From contig NZ_JAFHKL010000003.1 in assembly GCF_016937655.1 (NCBI RefSeq), forward strand, positions 372,001 through 436,000: a stretch of 64,000 bases of DNA. The letters are read 5' to 3'. Numbering within the stretch: the stretch's first letter is position 1; each line of letters opens with the position of its first letter. The DNA is from Chromobacterium alkanivorans. GTDB taxonomy: Bacteria; Pseudomonadota; Gammaproteobacteria; Burkholderiales; Chromobacteriaceae. Below, piece after piece: positions 55,683 through 64,000 of this stretch. The notes beneath the pieces are model-generated. The model did no database searches. It was given only the letters and a program-made list of their open reading frames with translations, and was not told the origin of the DNA. The position numbers and the translations under genes are program-made.

Positions 55683-56195
55683 ATGGACCCCATCATCATC
55701 AATCACCCCGGCCTGAACCTGGCCGGCTACAGCATCGCCACCCGGATGGAGAACGGCGACAATCTACGCCAGATTCCCGAATTCTGGGGCGAATACGCGG
55801 CCACGCTGCGCCAGCCGCTGCTGGCGGCGCTGGGCCGCGCCGACGCCGCCGAGTACGGGCTGATCCACGACTTCGACCCGGACACCGGCCGCTTCGGCTA
55901 TATGATAGGGATGGAATACCCGCAGCCCTTGCCGCTGCCGCCCGGCTGCGCGCAGCGGCGCACGCCGCCGGCCAAGTGCGCGGTGTTCACCACCGAGCCG
56001 GCCGGCAGCGACGCCGAGTTCGGCCTGGCGATCCAGGCCGCCTGGCGCTACATCATGCAGGACTGGCTGCCGGCGTCCAAGCAATGGGAGCAGGCGCCGC
56101 TGGGCACCTTCGAGCGCTACGACGGCCGTTGCGCGCCGGACCAGCCGCAACGCCAGATGGACATCTACATCCCGGTGCAGCCGCGCCGCCGCTAA
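55683..56195 (+). CDS. GyrI-like / AraC effector-binding domain protein
   Basis: A 170-residue stand-alone small-molecule-binding domain: GLNLAGYSIATRMENGDN near the start, EYGLIHDFDPDTGRFGYMIGMEY in the middle, and TFERYDGR...MDIYIPVQ at the end, matching GyrI-like/BmrR effector domains. It lacks a DNA-binding domain. It lies five bases after liuD and 12 before liuE, so it belongs to the operon. No role in leucine catabolism is established; it may bind a pathway acyl-CoA or act as a hydrolase, as some GyrI-like proteins do. Confidence 0.8.
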   Translation: MDPIIINHPGLNLAGYSIATRMENGDNLRQIPEFWGEYAATLRQPLLAALGRADAAEYGLIHDFDPDTGRFGYMIGMEYPQPLPLPPGCAQRRTPPAKCAVFTTEPAGSDAEFGLAIQAAWRYIMQDWLPASKQWEQAPLGTFERYDGRCAPDQPQRQMDIYIPVQPRRR

Positions 56196-56207
56196 CGGAG
56201 AGCCGAA

Positions 56208-57119
56208 GTGCCGCATGTGAAGATTGTGGAAGTGGGCCCGCGCGACGGGCTGCAAAACGAAAAACAAGCGCTGTCCACCGCCGTCAAGCTGGAGCTGATC
56301 CGCCGCCTGACGGCCAGCGGCCTGCGCAGCATAGAAGCCGGTGCCTTCGTCTCGCCCAAATGGGTGCCGCAGATGGCCGGCAGCGCCGAGGTGCTGGCCG
56401 GGCTGGATCTGACCGGGCCGGTCGCCTACCCGGTGCTGGTGCCCAATGAGCAGGGGCTGGACGCGGCGCTGGCGGCCGGCGCGCGCGAAATCGCCGTGTT
56501 CGGCGCCGCCAGCGAAAGCTTCAGCCGGCGCAACATCAACGCCAGCATCGCCGAAAGCCTGCAACGCTTCGCGCCGGTGGCGGCGCGCGCGCAGGCGGCC
56601 GGCGTGCCGGTGCGCGGCTATGTGTCCTGCGTGGTGGGCTGTCCCTACGAGGGCCGCATCGCGCCGGCCAAGGTGGCGGAAGTGGCCGCGCGGCTGCTGG
56701 ACCTGGGCTGCTACGAAATCTCGCTGGGCGACACCATAGGCGTGGGCACGCCGGCCAGCGTGCTGGCGATGCTGGAGGCGGTGAGCAAGACTGTGCCAAT
56801 GACGCAGCTTGCCGGCCACTTCCACGACACTTACGGCATGGCCATCAGCAATATTCATGCGTGTTTGCGCGCCGGAATGATGACATTCGATTCTTCTGTT
56901 GCCGGCCTGGGCGGCTGCCCTTATGCTCAGGGAGCTTCCGGCAACGTCGCCACCGAGGACGTCGTCTACCTGCTGCACGGCGAAGGCCATAGCACCGGCG
57001 TCGACCTGGCCGCGCTGGTGGACACCGCCTGGTTCATCGCCGACGCGCTGGGCAAGCCGCCGGCCTCCAAGCTGGCGCACGCCATCGGCGATCAACGCCA
57101 CGCCAAGCCGGAACGATAA
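56208..57119 (+). CDS. liuE: Hydroxymethylglutaryl-CoA lyase
   Basis: A 303-residue DRE-TIM barrel lyase: VEVGPRDGLQNEKQ near 7-20 (catalytic Arg/Asp), EAGAFVSPKWVPQMAG, YVSCVVGCPYEGRI, GHFHDTYGMAISNIHACL (metal histidines), and GLGGCPYAQGASGNVATEDVVYLL with the catalytic cysteine. It splits HMG-CoA into acetyl-CoA and acetoacetate. Start is GTG 56208 after GGAGAG. Confidence 0.94.
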   Translation: MPHVKIVEVGPRDGLQNEKQALSTAVKLELIRRLTASGLRSIEAGAFVSPKWVPQMAGSAEVLAGLDLTGPVAYPVLVPNEQGLDAALAAGAREIAVFGAASESFSRRNINASIAESLQRFAPVAARAQAAGVPVRGYVSCVVGCPYEGRIAPAKVAEVAARLLDLGCYEISLGDTIGVGTPASVLAMLEAVSKTVPMTQLAGHFHDTYGMAISNIHACLRAGMMTFDSSVAGLGGCPYAQGASGNVATEDVVYLLHGEGHSTGVDLAALVDTAWFIADALGKPPASKLAHAIGDQRHAKPER

Positions 57120-57164
57120 CAAGCCGCCGCCCGCCCATGGGCCGGCGCGCGGAGAAAAAAAGGA

Positions 57165-57300
57165 GGCCTCGAAAACCGTCGCGAGCGGTTCGAGAGCAAG
57201 GCGCATCGAGTGCAGCGACCGAGATAGTACAAATAGTACAGCGAGGGAGCGAACCCGAAGCAACGCCGCTATCGGACCGCGCAGCAGGTTTTCGAAGTCC
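57165..57300. repeat. Family B-related hairpin repeat, variant copy B8
   Basis: Arms CCTCGAAAACC and GGTTTTCGAAG; centre TAGTAC-AAA-TAGTAC region. Arm sequences differ from the other copies but are complementary to each other. It is in tandem with B7. Confidence 0.6.
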
Positions 57301-57302
57301 CA

Positions 57303-57443
57303 GAGCCTGTTCAAAGTCTCGCGAGCAAGGGCGAGACAAGGCGAAAACCGCTGAGAAAGCGGAATGTACATACGGTACATGAGCATTTCGAAACGGTTTT
57401 CAACGCTGTATCGCCGAAGCGCAGCAGACTTTGAATAGGTTCT
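57303..57443. repeat. Family B dispersed hairpin repeat, copy B7
   Basis: Arms GAGCCTGTTCAAAGTCTC and CAGACTTTGAATAGGTTCT, i.e. TTCAAAGTC paired with GACTTTGAA where other copies have TTTACGATC with GATCGTAAA. Centre TGTAC-ATACG-GTACA; internal pair GAAAACCG / CGGTTTTC. Confidence 0.87.
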
Positions 57444-57460
57444 CAGACACAGGAGAAAGC

Positions 57461-59419
<1,959 letters not shown>

Positions 59420-59436
59420 GTCGGCGCGCGGCCAAG

Positions 59437-59464
59437 AAAAAACCCCGGCAAGCCGGGGTTTTTT
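59437..59464. terminator. Bidirectional terminator
   Basis: AAAAAACCCCGGC-AA-GCCGGGGTTTTTT between the convergent aacS and ArnT-like genes; T-tracts on both strands. Confidence 0.88.
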
Positions 59465-59470
59465 CGCAAC

Positions 59471-61120
59471 TCATGGCGAGTGAATGCGCCGCAACAGCGC
59501 AAACTTCATATTGTCCTCGCGCGGGCGCGAGCCGTACCACAGCACTTCCCAGCCCGGCTCGGCGATGCCCTCGTCTTCGGAGCGCACCACCAGCAAATAG
59601 TCGCAAGGCGAGGCGTTGCCCGCCGGATAGGACACCAGATCCAGGCCGGCGTAGTAGCGCCAGCTGATCAGCGCCAGCTGGTTGCGGCTCTCGGTCGCCA
59701 CGCAGGCGGCGTTGGCCGGCAGCGCCTTCATCATCCGCTCCACCACCGGCCGGTAACTCTTGGCGGCGTCGAACCACGGCAGCCACAAGGTCATGCCCAG
59801 ACCCCACAGCAGAGTCAGGCCCGCCGCCCAGTTGCTGATGGCCTGGCGGCCGCGCAAATGCTTGCGCGTCAGCGCCCACAGCCACACCAGGGTGGCGATC
59901 ACCGCGCACACCGCGGCCAGGCTGGACACATGCACCTGGTAATAGGGGCTGAAGTATTGGGCGCGTCCGGCCAGGCCCTGCGGCCAGCCGAAGTTCATCG
60001 CCGCCCAGCCCGCCCACACCAAGAGCGCGAAGAAGCCGAAGGTCATCAGGCCGAACCAGTTGAGGAAGGCCGCCGCGCCGCGCTTGAGGTTGTCCAGCTC
60101 CACCGCCGCCAGCAGAGACAGCGGCAGCAGCAAGGGAATCGCGTAAGTCATATTGGGCCGGCTGGACAAGGTCAGCAGGATCAGCACCACGGCGAAGAAC
60201 ATCAGCGGCAGTTGCAAGCGCGCCTGGTCCAGCCGTTCCCGGTTGCGGTACAGGGTCCAGCCCGCCAGCGGCCAGGCAGGGAAGGCGAACCACAAGGCGT
60301 TCAGGCTGTAATAGCCGAAGTCGTGGAACAGTTGCACCCGGCCGAAGCCGTTGAGCTGGCCCAGCGAGTAGTCGTTCCACCACAGGCTGAACGCGTCCGG
60401 ATGGCTCTTGGCCAGCGCCAGCGGCCACACCATGGAAGTGGGCGCGGCGATCAGCAAGGCCAGCAGCACGGTGATCGCGTACTGCTTGCTGCGCCAGGCG
60501 GAGAAGGCCGGCAGCAGCAAGACCACCATCCACAGCAACAGCAGCTCCATCAGGCTGGCGCTGAGGAAGATCGCCGCGCTGGCCGCGCCCAGCAAGGCGC
60601 CGGCGAGGCCGGGCGAGCGCAGGGTCAGGGACAAGGCGTAGAAGGCGGCGGCGAAACCGGCGAAGCCGGCCACCACCGAGGTCAGCTGGTGGCCGGTTTC
60701 CACCAGGCCGACGCAGCCTATCAGCACCATCACCACGCTGCGGCCGTGACGACGGCCGATCAGGTCGCGGCCGGTCATGCCGGCCAGCAGCAAGGCCAGC
60801 GCCATGAACAGCGGCGTGGCCAGCCGCGCGGCGTCGTGCGCCGGCAGCAGCCAGGGAGACAGCAGCTTGACCATGAAGGCCGCCACCCAGTAGTACAAGG
60901 GCGGGCTATCCAGGTAGGGCGCGCCCTGCACCGTGGGCAGCAGCCAGTTGCCGGTGTCCAGCATGCCCTGCACCGCCGCCAGCACAAAAGGCTCGTCCGG
61001 TTTCCACGGGTCGTGGCCCAGGATGCCGGGCCACAACCAGACGAAGCACAGCAGCAGCAGGATCCACGGCTTTTCCGTGGGCTTGGCCAGGGTTTGGGAT
61101 TGTTCCGAATAAGTAAGCAT
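59471..61120 (-). CDS. ArnT-like membrane glycosyltransferase (GT83/PMT family)
   Basis: A 549-residue protein with about twelve transmembrane helices. The family's periplasmic catalytic loop is present: HDPWKPDEPFVLAAVQGML near 35-53 (acidic residues), then APYLDSPPLYYW near 66-77. Such enzymes use undecaprenyl-phosphate sugars to modify lipid A or other glycans. The substrate is unknown; no arn operon genes are present. It is 19 bases upstream of nothing on its strand but follows the glycosyltransferase at 61140 closely, so the two may be co-transcribed. Confidence 0.85.
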   Translation of the reverse strand: MLTYSEQSQTLAKPTEKPWILLLLCFVWLWPGILGHDPWKPDEPFVLAAVQGMLDTGNWLLPTVQGAPYLDSPPLYYWVAAFMVKLLSPWLLPAHDAARLATPLFMALALLLAGMTGRDLIGRRHGRSVVMVLIGCVGLVETGHQLTSVVAGFAGFAAAFYALSLTLRSPGLAGALLGAASAAIFLSASLMELLLLWMVVLLLPAFSAWRSKQYAITVLLALLIAAPTSMVWPLALAKSHPDAFSLWWNDYSLGQLNGFGRVQLFHDFGYYSLNALWFAFPAWPLAGWTLYRNRERLDQARLQLPLMFFAVVLILLTLSSRPNMTYAIPLLLPLSLLAAVELDNLKRGAAAFLNWFGLMTFGFFALLVWAGWAAMNFGWPQGLAGRAQYFSPYYQVHVSSLAAVCAVIATLVWLWALTRKHLRGRQAISNWAAGLTLLWGLGMTLWLPWFDAAKSYRPVVERMMKALPANAACVATESRNQLALISWRYYAGLDLVSYPAGNASPCDYLLVVRSEDEGIAEPGWEVLWYGSRPREDNMKFALLRRIHSP

Positions 61121-61139
61121 GACTCTCGTTCAAACGCTT

Positions 61140-62066
61140 TCAGTCAGCCGACGGCAAAGCGCCGCGCAGCCGAGCGATCAGAATGCGCCAATCCACCTTG
61201 CGCTTGGAAATGGAATTGCGCAGCTTGTTGCGGCGGCGCTGACGCTTGTGTTCGGGGTCGGCCTGTATCGCTTTCAGGCGCGCCTCGTCCCAGGCGAATT
61301 CGCCACAGTACGCCGCCTGCCGCGCCACGTCCCAATCCGCCTCCATGCCGGCGAACACCTCCGCCAGGTAGAGCGGCGCCTCGTAACTGTAGTTCCAGTA
61401 ATGGTGCAGCGCATCCCCCAGCGCCAGCGGCTGGCGGCCGTCGCAGGCCACCAGCGACCAGGCCAACTGCTCGGTCCAGTTGCGCGCCTCCACGCGCGGC
61501 AGCAGGAAGTCGTTGACGCGCAAGGCGGTTTCGAAGAAGGGCACCATGTCGGCGGAAGCGCCGACCACGCCGGCGTTCCACATCGCCAGGCCCTGAACGT
61601 CGGCCACTCCCATTTTGCGCAGCTCGGCGCCGTGCTTGTCCACCGCGGCCAGGTAGTCCGGGAAGAAGCCGGGGCCGAACACGCCTTCGTTGACGTGCAT
61701 GCAGCTGGCGTTTCCCGCCTCCAGCCGAGCGAACAGCTCGTCCGGCACGCGCAGCCAGCGGGTGTCGCAATCCACGTACAACACGGCGGTGCCCAGTTCG
61801 CGCGCCGCCTTGAGCATCACTTCCAGCTTGATGCGGTGCACGTAGTCGAACTGGCCGCGATAAGCTTGCAATTGCGCCCGGCTCAAGGCCTCGGTGCGGA
61901 CCAGCGGATGCGCGGGCACGCTGTCCGGCGCGTCGGTGTACACCATGATCTTCACGTCCTGCCGCTGCTTCTTCAGCAGCAGATGCAACAGGCTCAACAC
62001 GGAAAAGCGGGTCTGGTCGTAGTATTTCTTGCCGCCGTGGGACAGGTAAACGATGTGGATCGCCAT
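61140..62066 (-). CDS. Cytoplasmic GT-A-type glycosyltransferase
   Basis: A 308-residue protein with a GT8-like nucleotide-sugar fold: IHIVYLSHGGKKYYDQTRFSV near the start, AVLYVDCDTRWL near 94-105 (DxD metal site), WNAGVVGAS near 163-171, and a very basic C-terminus (EHKRQRRRNKLRNSISKRKVD). No transmembrane segment is seen. It lies 19 bases upstream of the ArnT-like gene, suggesting joint action in surface glycan assembly. Donor and acceptor are unknown. Confidence 0.78.
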   Translation of the reverse strand: MAIHIVYLSHGGKKYYDQTRFSVLSLLHLLLKKQRQDVKIMVYTDAPDSVPAHPLVRTEALSRAQLQAYRGQFDYVHRIKLEVMLKAARELGTAVLYVDCDTRWLRVPDELFARLEAGNASCMHVNEGVFGPGFFPDYLAAVDKHGAELRKMGVADVQGLAMWNAGVVGASADMVPFFETALRVNDFLLPRVEARNWTEQLAWSLVACDGRQPLALGDALHHYWNYSYEAPLYLAEVFAGMEADWDVARQAAYCGEFAWDEARLKAIQADPEHKRQRRRNKLRNSISKRKVDWRILIARLRGALPSAD

Positions 62067-62150
62067 GGCCTCAACCTTGCAGATGTGGATGCGCGCGCCG
62101 CCGGCCGGGATCTGCCAGGCCCTGCCGCCGCCGGCGCGCCGGAATCATAG

Positions 62151-62177
62151 AAAAAAGGCAGCCTGAGCTGCCTTTTT
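62151..62177 (-). terminator. Terminator after rpmE
   Basis: AAAAAAGGCAGC-CTGA-GCTGCCTTTTT, beyond the rpmE stop on the minus strand. Confidence 0.82.
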
Positions 62178-62203
62178 CTGGGTGTCCAACGTGTTCTCGG
62201 CGC

Positions 62204-62419
62204 TTAGCGCTTGAAGAAGCCGCCGAACTTTTGGTTGAACTTGTCAACGCGACCGGCGGTGTCGACGATCTTTTGCTTGCCGGTGTAGAACGGGTGGCAG
62301 TTGGAGCAAACTTCAATGCCGAACGCGTCCTTGGACATGGTGGACTTGGTCACGAACTGGCTACCGCAGGAGCAGGTAACGGTCAGGTCTTTGTAAGTCG
62401 GGTGAATATCGGTTTTCAT
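62204..62419 (-). CDS. rpmE: Ribosomal protein L31 (zinc-binding type)
   Basis: A 71-residue protein, normal length for L31. The start [20 protein letters not shown] and the zinc ligands C16, C18, C38 and C41 identify the C+ type. [13 protein letters not shown] is the conserved C-terminal segment. AAGGAAG precedes the ATG at 62419; a longer frame to 62512 is not supported. Component of the 50S subunit bridge to 30S. Confidence 0.97.
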   Translation of the reverse strand: MKTDIHPTYKDLTVTCSCGSQFVTKSTMSKDAFGIEVCSNCHPFYTGKQKIVDTAGRVDKFNQKFGGFFKR

Positions 62420-62541
62420 CTGTCTTCCTTTCAAATCGGGTACAGGGGATTTGCCTGTACTGCTTGCGAAACTATCGATTATCCGCGCTTTGCCGCCGCT
62501 TGACAAGTCCAAAATCCACTGTCAACGGCGGCGGCAACGAC

Positions 62542-63915
62542 TCAGGCGCGACGCCAGATGGTGCCCTGGGCGCCGTCCTCCAGCACGATGCCCTTGGCGG
62601 TCAGTTCGTCGCGAATGCGGTCGGACTCCGCCCAGTTCTTGCTGGCTCGCGCGTCCTTGCGCGCCTGGATCAGCGCTTCCACGGCTTCGGCCGACAGCTC
62701 GTCGTCGCCGACGCCGCCCTTGAGAAACTCCTCCGGGTCGCGCTGCAGCAGGCCCAGCACGCCGCCCAAGTCCTTCAGCAGCCGCGCCTGTCGCGGGTCG
62801 CGGCTCTTGTTGACTTCGCCGGCCAGTTCGAACAGCACCGCCACCGCTTCCGAAGAATTGAAGTCGTCGTTCATCGCCGCCTGGAAGCGCGCGGCGAACG
62901 GGTCCTTCCAGTCTATGCCGGCGGCGGCCGGCAGCTCCAGGCCGCGCAAGGCGGTGTAGAGCCGGGTCAGGCCGTGCTTGGCGTCGACGAGGATGCTGTC
63001 GGTGTAGTTCACCGGGCTGCGGTAATGGCTGCGCACGATGAAGAAGCGGATCACCTCGCCGTCGAAATGGCCCAGCACGTCGCGGATGGTGAAGAAGTTG
63101 CCCAGCGATTTGGACATTTTCTCACCGTCGACGTTGATGAAGCCGTTGTGCAGCCAGTAGTTGACGTACTGGTGGCCGTGCGCGCCCTCGGACTGGGCGA
63201 TTTCGTTCTCATGGTGCGGGAACTGCAGATCCTCGCCGCCGCCGTGGATGTCGAAATGCTCGCCCAGGTGATGACAGCTCATCACCGAGCACTCGATATG
63301 CCAGCCCGGACGCCCCGGACCCCACGGGCTGTCCCAGGACGGCTCGCCCGGCTTGGCGGCCTTCCACAGCACGAAGTCCAGCGGATCGCGCTTGTGCGGG
63401 TCCACTTCCACCCGCTCGCCGGCGCGCAGCTTGTCCAGAGTGCGGCCGGACAATTTGCCGTAGCCCTCGAACTCGCGCACCGCGTAATACACATCGCCGT
63501 TGTCGGCCACGTAGGCCTTGCCGTTGGCGATCAGTTTTTCGATCAGGGCCACCATGCCCGGCACGTGCTGGGTGGCGCGCGGCTCGAACGTCGGCGACAA
63601 CAGGCCCAACGCCGCGGCGTCCTGGCGCATGTCGGCGATGGTCTCTTCCACCAATTGCTGCGGCAGAATGCCGCGCTCGGCGGCGCGCTTGATGATCTTG
63701 TCCTCGATATCGGTGATGTTGCGCACATAGGTGGCGTCGTAGCCGGAGGCGACGAACCAGCGGTAGATCAGGTCGAAGGCCGTCAGCATGCGCGCGTGGC
63801 CGATATGACAGAGGTCGTAGACCGTCATGCCGCACACGTACATACACACCTTGCCGGGCTCGATGGGTTTGAACTCTTCTTTCTGGCGGGTCAGGGTGTT
63901 ATACACGGTCAACAT
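62542..63915 (-). CDS. cysS: Cysteinyl-tRNA synthetase
   Basis: A 457-residue class I aminoacyl-tRNA synthetase. [19 protein letters not shown] near 24-42 includes the HIGH motif and a zinc cysteine. Further zinc ligands lie in [26 protein letters not shown] (in two parts), and the KMSKS loop is [11 protein letters not shown] near 266-276. It charges tRNA-Cys. It is complete in the window; 85 bases upstream remain, with no leader structure recognised. Confidence 0.97.
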   Translation of the reverse strand: MLTVYNTLTRQKEEFKPIEPGKVCMYVCGMTVYDLCHIGHARMLTAFDLIYRWFVASGYDATYVRNITDIEDKIIKRAAERGILPQQLVEETIADMRQDAAALGLLSPTFEPRATQHVPGMVALIEKLIANGKAYVADNGDVYYAVREFEGYGKLSGRTLDKLRAGERVEVDPHKRDPLDFVLWKAAKPGEPSWDSPWGPGRPGWHIECSVMSCHHLGEHFDIHGGGEDLQFPHHENEIAQSEGAHGHQYVNYWLHNGFINVDGEKMSKSLGNFFTIRDVLGHFDGEVIRFFIVRSHYRSPVNYTDSILVDAKHGLTRLYTALRGLELPAAAGIDWKDPFAARFQAAMNDDFNSSEAVAVLFELAGEVNKSRDPRQARLLKDLGGVLGLLQRDPEEFLKGGVGDDELSAEAVEALIQARKDARASKNWAESDRIRDELTAKGIVLEDGAQGTIWRRA

Positions 63916-64000
63916 GATGGAAACCTATTAGAGGTTGGGTCAAAAAAGAACAATTGTAACAGAGCCGTCAAGTCCTCCGCATCGCGATTGTGTCGCGACT

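Overview
The window is GC-rich (mostly above 60% G+C by eye), densely coded bacterial chromosome. Gene content points to a betaproteobacterium of the Neisseriales, most likely Chromobacterium or a close relative: pgaABCD, an auxiliary chitinase with a chitin LPMO, an RtcR-controlled RNA ligase, a LiuR-type leucine catabolic regulon, nemRA and ypdAB/yhjX. This assignment comes from recognising the genes; no database search was run. No tRNA, rRNA, CRISPR array or intact prophage was seen.

Layout. 1-0.84 kb: end of an RtcB2 RNA ligase and PrfH. 0.87-4.9 kb: an FMN/FAD/4Fe-4S demethylase-like oxidoreductase, its XRE-cupin regulator and a polyamine-type binding protein, linked by a shared AT-rich motif. 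4.9-7.1 kb: GH18 chitinase and AA10 LPMO, both without a visible signal peptide. 7.2-11.5 kb: RlaP-type nucleotidyltransferase, RtcB and RtcR, with a sigma-54 promoter far upstream of rtcB. 11.6-13.5 kb: nitric-oxide stress operon (DUF59, NnrS-like, hemerythrin) behind an NsrR-like palindrome. 13.4-17.2 kb: LysR/LysE pair, a family-3 binding protein lacking a canonical start, and a MarR/Yip1 pair. 17.2-23.4 kb: pgaABCD for the biofilm polysaccharide PNAG. 23.7-25.8 kb: VOC protein behind a perfect palindrome, a MarR regulator and an e(P4)-type acid phosphatase.

26-33.6 kb: iron uptake block (TonB-dependent receptor, signal-peptide-bearing oligopeptidase B, TonB-ExbD-ExbB, ChaN) with two Fur boxes. 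33.8-36.4 kb: nemR, nitroreductase and nemA with duplicated NemR operators. 36.8-37.4 and 48.4-49.1 kb: two paralogous small genes, each behind a leader resembling phage C4 antisense RNA. 38.2-40.5 kb and 49.9-59.4 kb: acyl-CoA synthetase, LiuR, the liuABCDE operon and acetoacetyl-CoA synthetase, a complete route from isovaleryl-CoA to acetoacetyl-CoA. 40.7-42.9 kb: nitroreductase, frameshifted EamA transporter and MarR with three identical operators. 43-47.9 kb: ypdAB, a kinase-like gene and yhjX. 59.5-64 kb: ArnT-like transferase, a second glycosyltransferase, rpmE and cysS.

Three dispersed repeat families sit between genes: A (about 110 bp, five copies), B (about 140 bp, eight copies plus a fragment) and C (about 83 bp, three copies). 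A and B are long imperfect hairpins with a GTAC-loop-GTAC centre. In B the arms change between copies while staying complementary, which implies maintained secondary structure. The strongest unexplained items are these hairpin families and the two C4-like leaders with their paralogous small proteins.
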